Positions 20,413-29,997 of a stretch of DNA of 64,000 nucleotides are shown here, piece by piece (position 1 is the first letter of the stretch; each line of letters begins with the position of its first letter). The notes beneath the pieces are model-generated. The model was given only the letters and a program-made list of their open reading frames with translations, did no database searches and had not been told where the DNA came from. Location of the stretch: positions 496,001 through 560,000 of the forward strand of contig OY723264.1 in NCBI GenBank assembly GCA_963210315.1, written 5' to 3'. The stretch is from Rhynchopus euleeides. Its lineage: Eukaryota > Euglenozoa > Diplonemea > Diplonemida > Diplonemidae. The position numbers were made by a program, and so were the translations under genes.

Positions 20413-20424
20413 CTGAGAAAACAC
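20413..20424 (-). promoter_or_regulatory. Putative trans-splice acceptor of eIF6
   Basis: On the coding strand the sequence reads GGGTGTTTTCTCAG|AAAAAATGG. The AG is 5 bases before the start codon, too short for an ordinary untranslated leader. A spliced leader is inferred, not shown. Confidence 0.45.
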
Positions 20425-21607
20425 CCCCCAAGTGGAAGAACCGGAAGAGAAAGGGTTGGGGAGAGTTGGGGGGCGGGGTCCCGACTGTAACGAAAAGTGG
20501 CTAGTGTGGTGTCGGGGTGTCTGGGGCTGGCGGGCGCCTTGAGTAGTGTGTTGGAGGGACGGGCCTCTGTGCGTGAGACGAGGGGTGAGGGTGGGGCGCG
20601 AAGGGTGTGTGTGAGGTACGGTGTTATCGTGTGGCAAGCACGTGGGGGACGGGGGTGCGAGGGGGGAAGTATGGCGTGCCAAAAAAATCTGAAGGCAAGA
20701 CACAATGCCTCTCGCAAGCCAAATGGGTTGGAGTGGGGGAGGGCGTGGGGCGTCGGGGTTGCTGCTCTTCTGAATCCGAGTCGTAGGGGGGTCCGCCATG
20801 GTGGGGTCCGCCATCGCATTGGTTTCGCACACAAACTGTGCGAACACAATGCAACATCAGAAAAAGGGAAAAGGCGGGAAGGAGCCTTGTGCTGCTCATG
20901 AGGATGAGTGCATTTGCACCAACCCTTGGGAGGGAGGGGGGTTGCCCTTCAGCGCATGTATACATCACACAGGCACGGCACCTCTTTTTGCGACAGACAG
21001 AATATATTCAATCTAAATAGGGCGCCTTCAAACGAAGGCACCCATTGTGTACAACAAGAAAACACAGGGCCCCCCCCTCGCAGAGAGGAGGGGTCCTCAG
21101 GGGGGGGGGGGGTGGGGGAGGGTACAATGGAACTGAAAATCGTACTCCTTTCGCTATAAGAGAAAACACCCTGCCCAGCAGCTGTAAAAAAAGCGGGCAG
21201 ATCCGGGTGAGCTTTCGTTGAGCGCACACAAAAATAAACTATCGGTGGGAGGGGGTGAGGTGAGGTGGCCTTCTCTAAGGGCAGGCCTTTCCTTGACACC
21301 CCCCCCCCCCGCATTTTATTTTCCACAGGTTTTGCTGCACACAGTATATTGAGATCCCGAGCCACACAGCACACGCCACACAGACACGCGTGAATTCAGC
21401 ACCACCACCACCACCCCTCCCCCCTTTCTAGTGGCGGAGTGTGGGGGAATACGCACCGAAGCCACACCACCACCACCACCACCACCCCGTGATCTTGAGG
21501 CAATCACCTATTCACCCCCCCTGCGCGACACACTCACAGACATGCTAAAGGTTGTGTGTGTTTAGCGCCGGGTCAGCACGGGCGGGAGGTCTACAACCCG
21601 ACACCTC
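20425..21607. other. Intergenic with low-complexity tracts
   Basis: No gene was seen. It holds a G run near 21100, a C run near 21300 and CAC/ACC trinucleotide repeats at about 21399-21416 and 21464-21486. Confidence 0.45.
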
Positions 21608-24600
21608 TCAACACCCGTCCTCCTCCGATTCGACTATGGATGGAGAGAAGTCGCCGTGCATCGCGATGCGCCGGTTGAACGGGGGTGACATGACCGAGCG
21701 TGGCGAGACTGCGGGGAAAGGCATGCCAGGGCTGTAGCTGTGGGTGCGCATGTCGCACCCCTCCCCCCGCTCCGCCGCCTCCTGCACGTGGTCGAGGTAC
21801 TGGATCTGGGATTCGAGAAACTCCACCATGGACCGCAGGTTGCTGTTCTCCTGCACGAGCCCCGTCCCGCCCCGCTTCGCCGCGCCAGCCCCCGCGTCGT
21901 CCCGCAACACCAGCCGCGGGGGCGACGGCGACGACGACGACACCTTCACAAGCGTGGCATCCGGTGTACACCCCGCCTTATGCCCCACCGCAGCCAGCAG
22001 CTTCCGCACCGCAGGCACAGGCAGCACCTGCGTGAGATCACTCAGCGAAGCATACTGCAGGTCCGCCACAGTCCGGATCGATATCCCCGCCAGCGCCGCC
22101 GCCTCCGCCTGGCTGAGCCCCGGCAGCGCAAACGCATCCTCCGACCACCCCCGCCGCCCCCCTGTCGGGCTGCGCTGCGGCGTGGCATAGGCATGCGGCA
22201 GGCTGGGCACCGCCTGGCTCGCGGTGCGCGACATCCCAACAGACGCCCCCGAGTTGGTGCTGTGCGCGAAGCTCCCATTCTTCTCCAGGGTCTGCAGGGA
22301 CAGCGAGTTGCGCTGCCCCTTCGGGGCGGATGAGATGTGCAGCGCGGGCGAGCCTGGCGCGGTGCCCGACAGGGCAAACTCGCTGCGCGTGGTGAGACGG
22401 CTCACCGAGAAAGACCTGCCGGTATCACTCGTCACACGCTGCAGCAGGTCCCCGCTGAGAAGCACCTCGCCGTGCGCCGGGTCGTCACGCTGCTGCGCAG
22501 GCGCAGCGGGCGACATCGGCGGGGTGGAGTGTGGGGTGGGCGAGAACAGCACATGCCCCGCGGAGCGGGCCTGCCCCGGCTGTGCCGGGACAGGCACCAC
22601 AGCCCCCGCCGTGAGGAACCCTGCGTCGAAGGGTGTTGCCGCGAGGGTCGGGGAGGGGGAGGAGGCCACGCCGGTGGAGCCGTAGGATGTCGAGGTGTTG
22701 AGGGGCACGCCGGTGTCGGCGCGTTCCATGTCAGATGCGGCGGCGCCGCCGCTGCTCTGATCGTGTGTGGGGCTGGAGGCGCGGCGGTGTGCGGCATGCA
22801 CAGAGGGCTGCTGGGGTCCCGTCGGAGGTGTGGCCTGCTGCAGGGCGGAGGCGGCACGCTCGCGCTCCCGCACAGCCTCGTCGCGGAAGGCATGCGCCTG
22901 ATCCACCAGGCGCCTGTTCTCCCCCTGGAGCTTCTCCACCTCGACACGCAGTGCGCCCAGCTCGCTGTGGAGGGTTGACTCGTCTGCGAGTTGTGATGTC
23001 TTCTGCTGCTGCTCGTCGGTGCTCTGTGGAGGGGTGGGGGCAGGTGGGGGTGGGGGGTGGGGGGTGGGGAGAGAAGGCGAAGGGTGGAAGGTGGTGTCAC
23101 ACACAGCTCTTTTCATCCAATTTTGAGTGAAGGGGGGGCCCCCGTTCACTGAGGGATTCATTTGAGCCTCACTCAGGGTCCCGAGAGTTGCAGGGGAAGG
23201 AAGGCAGAATGTGTGTATGTGATGTGGCACACAACATACCTTGGACTGCAGCGACGTCTGCAGGTCGGAGACCTGCAGCTTCAGCTGGACGTTCTCCTCT
23301 TCAAGCGTGTTGTTCCACACCTGCATCTGTGGCGGGAGGGTATGTGTAGGGATGTCTTTGGAACTGAAAGAGAGGTATTCTCGGAGTGACGTTGCCTTCT
23401 CAGGTTAATGTCTGGGTTAGCGGACCGGGCATCAAACAGGCGCCCACGAAAGACCGCCGCACCAGGAAACAGGCCCGCCGTATATCAGGCTTCCCACCGC
23501 TCGATGCCAGGCGCATCAAGACCCCGCAATTGAAACATACCTTCTGCGACACAACCCTGTCGAAGTGCTGCTCTAGGTATTTCATCTCCTGGGGGGACAG
23601 CTTCCGGGAGCCAGGGATCCGGAGGGCGCCGTTCGCCGAATCGGCACCAGTGTCAGGAGAACGCGGTATGCGCAGCAGATCCTGTGCCACGTAATGGGGT
23701 TGGCGCATCATTTCACAACACGGCTCAACATTAACCCCCGCCCCTCCCTCTCGACGCGACACACAGTCACACACGCGAGTATTTATATTTGTAGACAACA
23801 TGCACAGGAGTGTGCGCTCAACGCCCGGATCTGTCTTTTTGCAGTTGCTGGGCAGGATGTTTCTCTTAGTATAGCGGAAGGAGGACGATTTCAACATGCT
23901 ATTGGTCCACCACTGTCATACACACCCATTCGCCCCCATTTGAACATACCTTCTTTGGGGACGACAGCTGCGACCCTGGTGGGGATTCCCGCAGCGACTC
24001 CAGATTGCTTCCGATGCTGTAAGGGCCACTCTCAAAAGAAGGCTTCCCCTTCGCCGAAGCCGAACCGGACCTTGGCGTATTATTCGACAGCGGCGTGCCT
24101 AGGGCGGACGACTTCGACCGCGCCTTCGCCGCCTGGGCGAGGATAGGCTTGGGAGACTGATAGCCCTCAGGCTTCTCAAAGTTGGCCTGCAGGAACAGGT
24201 CCTCCTTGGGAGACAGCACGGTGTCAAAATGCGGGGCTCTCGGAAAGTAGAATCGGTGCAGCTGCTTCAGGGTGTTAAAAAAGTAATCAGGCGCCCGGTG
24301 CTGCTGCGACACCTGGTTGCGGTCATCCGCGGTAAACTCGATGAGGAGGTCGTGCTCCGTGGGGACGACCAGCAGGACCTGCCAGACCATCCCGGAATCG
24401 TCATCCGACTTCCCAGGTCTCTGCCTCCGCTTCATCGTCACAACCAGGTCAATGCCGAACCGTCGCGTGACCTTCCCATCAGGCCCCATGAGCACCACCT
24501 TGCTGTAGGTCAGGATCAAAGCTCTGCGCTGCCTCCGCCGCTGCTTATTCACCTTCTCCACCACCCGCATATACAACACCTCGTCATCCGGAGCGAACAT

Positions 24601-24735
24601 CTTCCCAAACCACGCCAGCGGTGCAACGCCTGGGAGTTGGAGCTGTTGCCTCGCCCTCTGTGGGCTCTGACTGGCACTCCGCGTCATGCAACCGAACGTC
24701 CCCCCCGGCTGGGGCTGCGGCTGTTGGAGCTGCAT
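21608..24735 (-). CDS. PH-like domain and coiled-coil protein
   Basis: Four phase-0 exons: 24735-23950, 23681-23541, 23326-23240 and 23023-21608, encoding 809 aa from the first ATG. Donors are all GTATGT. Residues about 35-150 form a PH/TH1-like module: a strand-rich, basic segment with ALILTYSKVVLMGPDGKV, then VWQVLLVVPTEHDLLIEFTA and a terminal helix YFFNTLKQLHRFYF. This is followed by a Ser/Pro-rich linker. Exons 2-4 encode a coiled coil with LEEENVQLKLQVSDLQTSLQ and LGALRVEVEKLQGENRRLVD. A long disordered Ser/Pro/Ala region follows, then a short helical stretch (LSQAEAAALAGISIRTVADL) and a second coiled coil near the C-terminus (SMVEFLESQIQYLDHVQ). A membrane- or cytoskeleton-associated scaffold is plausible; I do not recognise an orthologue. 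An extra upstream exon (near 25000) is possible because no clear acceptor lies close to the ATG. Confidence 0.75.
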
Positions 24736-25344
24736 GCCCGGCACAGCCCCTCCCTTGGGGCGGCCGGGAGGGCGAGGCAGGAGGAGGAGGGGAGAAGCAG
24801 AAGGGAAAAGGAGAGGGGTCGAATAGAGGAGTCCTCAGAGCCCTTCACTCGTCTCTCCGTCGAGCCGGAACAGGTGGGAGGGTCACACGCCTGGGGATGC
24901 CGGGCGTTCGGCGGCGGAGTCGGACAGGGGGGTTGCCTTTAGACTCTTTGGATCAGCGGCAGAGGGTGATACCATCATAAGCCTGGTGGTCCTCGCTGCC
25001 CGACCCACGCTGCGGGTGCCACCCCCACCCCCGCTCCGCACGCTGAACTTACTGTGTAGGTTGTGCCGGGCGGAACTCTGAAGACCTGGCAACCCCTGAG
25101 ATCTGAGATACACAATGGAAGAGGGGGCGTCTGCACACAGAGAATTCAAATGATCTACACGCAACACACGCCGGGGGAGGCAGGGGGGGAATGTGTGTCC
25201 TGTTTCACGGTGTGGTGTTGTGGGTGTGGGGGGGGGGGGGGGGGGGTGTGTGTTGATGTTTGCTGCTGAAAAAAAGGGCACCCCTGTCGCAGTGTGGGTG
25301 TATATCGTTCCAGCAGGATTTTTTTTCGGGTTCACTTTTTTCAA

Positions 25345-25475
25345 CCAATGAAGATGCGTTGGCGTCGAAAAGGTGTGCGATAGAGGAGAGAGCGGTCGCA
25401 ACAGCAGCTGCTTGTGGCTCTCTTGTCGCCTAGGGAGGGTTGCAGGGGTGCATTCGGGGGCGGGGTGGGGGGGGG
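25345..25475 (-). promoter_or_regulatory. Shared ~130-bp upstream module
   Basis: This block is almost base-identical to 31201-31331, 34566-34696 and the matching place in the third unit. In those units it lies just upstream of the membrane-protein genes. Here it lies about 600 bases upstream of the PH-like gene and ends in the G run hit by the hAT element. It is either a shared leader/promoter module or a remnant of a fourth, deleted unit. Confidence 0.5.
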
Positions 25476-25686
25476 CAGTGTTGTTAAAAACCCGGGTCCC
25501 AGAATAAAAACCCCAAAAAACCCAAAAAACCGGGTTTAAACCCTAAAACCGGGTTTAAACCCGGTTTAAACCGAGTAAAAACCCAGTAGGAAGCTGCAGG
25601 GGGTGAACACGTTACGTGCACCGAGCTGGTTTGCGGGAGGGGAGGGGGGCCAAGGGAGGGACGCGGCTGTCCGACTTGTTCAACTT

Positions 25687-26085
25687 TCACAGGTCTTCGT
25701 TCATGACCGCGTCATACTTCTCATCGAGAAGTTTACCCCCGAGTTGGTGCCTGCTCGGCAGCTGCTTGACATCCATGCTGGGGCGTGTCACCCCGACGGC
25801 CTTGAGGAAATGTTCATCCTCAATGATGGAGAGGGGGAGCCGGCAGCCAGTACAAAATCTGCCCAGGCATCCACAATCCTCGTCATCTCCGTCTCGCTGG
25901 GTCGGGGGGTCGCAACAATCCTGCATTGCCTGGCTGGTTTGGCAGCTGGTTTTGACTTCTTCTGAGAGGGGTCTCCTCTGGGCGTCGCTGGCGTTACTGG
26001 CGTTGCTGGTGCTCCTGGCAAATGACCCCACCACGGTTCGGAAAAACGCCGGAAATGCAAATTCCGCGAAACTGAAAACCACCAT
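25687..26085 (-). pseudogene. Truncated hAT transposase, N-terminal fragment
   Basis: The 132-aa frame contains CGCLGRFCTGCRLPLSIIED, then EDEHFLKAVGV and LPSRHQLGGKLLDEKYDAV. This order (zinc-ligand region, then a GRF...LPLSIIED...FL block, then LPSR...LL-E-Y) matches the segment that follows the BED finger in hAT transposases. A stop follows NEDL, after which the frame continues as KLNKSDSRVP before the next stop. That resembles the family's continuation, so the copy looks decayed. The DDE catalytic region and the C-terminal dimerisation domain are missing, so it cannot encode an active enzyme. Confidence 0.7.
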
Positions 26086-26211
26086 TTTGGGGGTACCAGG
26101 GGGACCTCCCCCCCGTACCGGGTACGGTACCTACTCAGATCACTGCCGCCAGCCATTTTGTACTTGTCTTCGGAGTCTGCGCTGGGATGGTAGAGGTGGT
26201 ACCTAGGGTAC

Positions 26212-26369
26212 CCCGAGAGAATGTCACCCCCTGTGACCATAGAGAATGTCACCCTCGGCCTCCGCTTGGGGGGTGACATTCTTCAACGGTTGCCCTGTGT
26301 CGCGGATGGGAAGAATGTCACCCCCCCTCGGCCCTGGGCCGTCGAGGGGGTGACATTCTCTCGGGATAC
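26212..26369. repeat. Nested inverted-repeat element inside the hAT copy
   Basis: CGAGAGAATGTCACCCCCT near 26216-26234 is repeated inverted at about 26346-26364. Two further copies of the GAATGTCACCC / GGGTGACATTC word lie inside at about 26245-26280 and 26310-26322. The whole segment can fold into a long hairpin. It has no coding potential. Confidence 0.65.
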
Positions 26370-26839
26370 CCTCGGTAGAGTAAAAACCCCCCGCTCCCGC
26401 CCCCCACCAAAAAACCGAGTTTAAACCCGAGAAATCTCAGGAATAAAAACCATAAAAACCCGATAAAAACCCGGTTTAAACCCGAGTTTAAACCCACCCT
26501 AACAACACTGGGGGGGGGGGGGGGGGGGGTTGGCTACCTTCACGGTGGGATCTTGTAAATTTTACATGTATAACTACAAGTATATACATGTATTATACAT
26601 GTATAATACTTGCATGTCAACTATTATACATGTATAATACATGGATATGCCTGAAATATACATGTAAAATACATGTATATCAAGTAAAAATACAAGTATA
26701 ATACTTGCATGTCAACTATTATACTTGTATTTTTACTTGATATTGGTGCCCCTGACGACCCCATATTGCGTAGTTTGTGCGTAGTGAAAAGGGGGGGGGG
26801 GGGGTCTCATTTTTTGATTTACTCAGCCATTCTCTGTCT

Positions 26840-27444
26840 CTATGCCGGGACCCCAAACTCAAGGAGTTCTTGCTGTTCCGGGGTCAGTGAGGGTGCAGGC
26901 GCTTCAGGTGCTGCAGGTGCTGCAGGTTCTTCAGGTGCTGCAGCGCTGGCAGCCTTCGGTGCGGGTTTCGACGCAGTCTTTGCAGGTCTCTTTGGGGGTG
27001 CCCTTTGGCGCGGTGCCTGCTTCAGCTCGTCGGGTGGAAGCATCAACGCATCATTAAGCGGTGCCTGCTTCAGCTCCTCCGGGTGGAAGCGTCAACGCAT
27101 CATTAAGGAAGAAGGAAGCACAGTTGCTACGCTTTTTTGCAGCTGCAGGAAACGACACCATACCCAACAACAATCCCCAGACCGTCGAGGGAGAGTGGGC
27201 GCCTGGATCCCGTGACACAGATCTCTAGTGCCGTTGTGATCCCCTCGGATAACGTCTCCTGGACGTTGTCAGCGGAGGTTGCCTGTGTGGCGGTGACCTC
27301 CGTATACCCCGCGGGATCCAGTGCCAGTAGCGCCTTCTTCAGCTTTTCGTCGACCCCTCGGCCGACGCTCTCCTTGATGTCAAGGGCCACCTTCAGGGTG
27401 GCACCTCGCAGCGCCCTGAAGGCTGTGATCGTATCATCATTCAC
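26840..27444 (-). CDS. Element-borne hypothetical coding fragments, copy 2
   Basis: This is the same arrangement as 33-637, with a handful of substitutions (for example NVQETLSEG versus NVQEPLSEG). The charged segment is 27444-27127 and the Ala/Pro-rich segment is 27046-26840. No ATG opens the first segment and no family is recognised. It may be a cargo gene or decayed transposase; evidence for either is weak. Confidence 0.25.
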
Positions 27445-27746
27445 AATCTCGAGGGTGTTCTACGCGGCTCCTGGAACTCACTTCCTTCTCAGGTGTTTCT
27501 GGGCATGGGGCAACCTTGCCCAGGTGTTTCTGGAGTCCCGCCCCACATGTCGTGCGTTCTTTCGTACGGTGTATAGTGAGTTCTGGCAATAATTTTTTGC
27601 TCGGTCAGCGCAGTGCCTCCAGTCCTGTCTCAGTAGCCACACAGAAAGGGGGACCAAAAAAAACTGGGGGGGGACCAAAAAGCGAGACCCCCCCCCCAGA
27701 TTGCGTAGTTTGTGCGTAGTGAAAAAGGGGTAAATCAGGGGCACCA

Positions 27747-28041
27747 GATATACATGTATTTTACATGTATATTTCAGGCATTTACATGTATTTTACATGT
27801 ATAATACTTGTCATGCAAGTATTATACATGTAAAATACTTGCATGACAAGTAAAATACATGTATAATACTTGCATGACAAGTAAAATACTTGCATGCAAG
27901 TAAAATACATGTATTTTACTTGCATGCAAGTATTTTACTTGTCATGCAAGTATTTTACATGTATAATACTTGCATGACAAGTATTATACATGTAAAATAC
28001 ATGTAAATGCCTGAAATATACATGTAAAATACATGTATATC
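27747..28041. repeat. 295-bp near-perfect palindrome
   Basis: Reading outward from about 27910, the two halves are reverse complements except for one ~31-bp block (TACATGTATAATACTTGCAT...) present only in the left half. The halves are themselves built from short palindromes, so nearly every 8-10 bp window is self-complementary. A second palindrome (28037-28103) follows directly. Confidence 0.9.
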
Positions 28042-29317
28042 AAGTAAAAATACAAGTATAATAGTTGACATGCAAGTATTATACTTGTATTTTTACTTGA
28101 TATACATGTATTTTACATGTATATTTCAGGCATATACATGTATTATACATGTATAATACATGTATATACTTGTAGTTATACATGTAAAATTTACAAGATC
28201 CCACCGTGTTGGTATACCTTTGCAGAACTCTCGCTCATGCACGCGCGCTGGGCTTAACGACCTGTTCTCTCCCATCGGCCACCCAACCGCACATGCACAA
28301 CTCGTCGAGGCCTAGAGACTCACACCTACCTTCCCTGGCACAGACCGCCCACTTCCATCCCGTGGCACTGTTGGCAAGTGAGCAAAGGAAACCATTTTTT
28401 TGGTGTCGACAATCACATACACCGTGAGCTGCACAGGTACGATTTGTCCCATTGACTTTGAGCAACGGAACCATTTTTTCCCTACTTTTTCCGCATCGTT
28501 TTCACTCTTTTCCCAACTTTCCCGTTTGCTCTGTTGGATTAGCGGACCTGCATCGCACAGAACGTCCACGAAAGACGCACGAGAAGTGACACGCTACCCT
28601 TTTCCCAACTTTCGCGAGGGCTCTCCCACTGAGCGAAAAGCAAAACGAGTTAAAAAAAGTTATTTTTTAACCTCCTCGAGTTTTTACGCACACTTGTGAG
28701 CACGAGTGAGAAAATGTCACTTCGCCACAGCCAAACGTGCTCCGCACACCACTAGCCTCCCCCATCACAGGAGTTGAGGCATTCGGGTGTGGAAGCGACA
28801 CATCACAACAAGAGCGGCTGTACTGGAGTGACATTTTCTTTGGCCGCGCGGCAATCAAGCCTCACGGGGATACCACCCTTTTTCCAGGAGAGCAGCGATT
28901 CTTGCTGCTTTCCCTGAGGAAAAAATGGGGTTTTAGGATTGTCGATTATGCTTCTGTGCTGACATCCCGACTGGACCAGGCTGGTTGGTTCCCTGCCCAG
29001 CAGCCTTCAAGGATTGTGGGCCGCGGTACCCCTCCTGAAGCGGAGGGGGTGTTGGTTCCTTCGGACTCGGGCGGGGTAGACCCGCTTGGAAACGGGGGGC
29101 GTGCCTCCTACCCCCCAGGAAGCACGCAGGAAGCACGCCACAAAGATCAGGGTTGAACTGGTTGAGTTGGTTTCACTCCCAGGACCACCTTGGAAATTAC
29201 TCACCACACGAAAGAGGGAGAAGAGACGTTGTGGACCGCATCCACCACGAACAAAAAAACGCAAAAAACGTTGGACGCAGCCCAGAAACTGGCCGCCACA
29301 AAGAACAGATGCTCGCC

Positions 29318-29360
29318 ACCGTGGCCTCCGGCGGCTGGGGGGCTCCGCCCCCCAGACCCC
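29318..29360. repeat. GC-rich hairpin repeat, copy 2
   Basis: Nearly identical to 2574-2617 and absent from the equivalent position in tandem units B and C, which indicates a separate acquisition in unit A or a loss in the others. Confidence 0.7.
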
Positions 29361-29997
29361 TGTGTGTGCCTCACACAAACCAGTGATTACATCGGGGACG
29401 GGTGGCTATATAAAACCCTGCCCTGCTGCCCAAAAAAAACTGTGTAATAGTGCAGATCTGAAAGGGAAACAAAGAGAAGAGCCGAAGGGTATTCGTCGAT
29501 CGCGAGAACACCCCACGCGCCTGTCATGAAGCGTGGTGATGTTGTGCAAGGATCTGCACTGGCACAGTTTCCTGCGTTGTTGCACAACTCTCAAAAAAAA
29601 CGGGGGGGGAAAGAAAACCAGACAAATGAATCGCCCAACTGAATCGTGCTAGCTAAACTCCGGAAAGAAGTGTCTTTTTTCGTTGAACGCAGCCAAATAT
29701 AAGGCCTAACCTGTTTTGGCGCACGGGTGTGATGACAAAAGGGAAAAGTGCTAGCACGAACATGATGTTGGTCTTCTGGTTATGTCTGGTTTCTTAGAAC
29801 ACTTAACGTGTATGCAAAAAAAAAATAACGGAAAAGGTGGGCCACCTTTTCCGTTACGAGGATATTGTTCCCTGGTTTGGGAATGACGGGATTATCTGGG
29901 GGTGGACTTATACGGGCGCCCCCTTTACTCCGCGTTGTGGAGTTTGAAACGTGTGGCCGAGTTTCGGCCGAGCCAGCCCATGGCTGCGTGCAGCTGG

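Larger units (their letters stand above)
25476..26510. mobile_element. hAT-like DNA transposon, deletion derivative
   Basis: The ends are perfect 11-bp inverted repeats, CAGTGTTGTTA at 25476 and TAACAACACTG ending at 26510. Subterminal GTTTAAAC motifs recur on both sides (25530-25570 and 26415-26495), typical of transposase-binding clusters in hAT elements. It sits in a G homopolymer; G on both sides is compatible with an 8-bp G target duplication but cannot prove it. Paralogous unit ends at about 31321-31333 and 34690-34698 carry the uninterrupted G run, so this is an insertion. It contains a truncated transposase and a nested inverted-repeat element. Confidence 0.8.
26541..28208. mobile_element. 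Complete fold-back element with long palindromic TIRs and TT target duplication
   Basis: The element starts CACGGTGGGATCTTG at 26541 and ends with its reverse complement at 28208. Paralogous loci at 31338-31350 and 34703-34715 read GGCTACCTTGGTATACC without insertion. Here the same site reads GGCTACCTT-element-TTGGTATACC, giving a 2-bp TT duplication. The left arm is 26541-26743 and the right arm is 27747-28208. Both are composed of TACATGTA/TACTTGCATG words. An internal ~950-bp core is bracketed by direct copies of ATTGCGTAGTTTGTGCGTAG at 26764 and 27709. CAC termini with a 2-bp duplication recall CACTA/EnSpm-type elements, but no transposase was found, so the superfamily is open. Confidence 0.88.

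Noticed and set aside
24883-25401. Possible upstream first exon of the PH-like gene
   Set aside because: The Ser/Pro-rich frame near 24890-24990 is plausible, but no GTATG donor joins it to the next exon.
25530-25575. Telomere-like TTTAAACCC / AAACCCTAAAACC repeats
   Set aside because: They lie symmetrically inside the hAT TIRs as subterminal GTTTAAAC motifs and are too irregular for a telomere tract.
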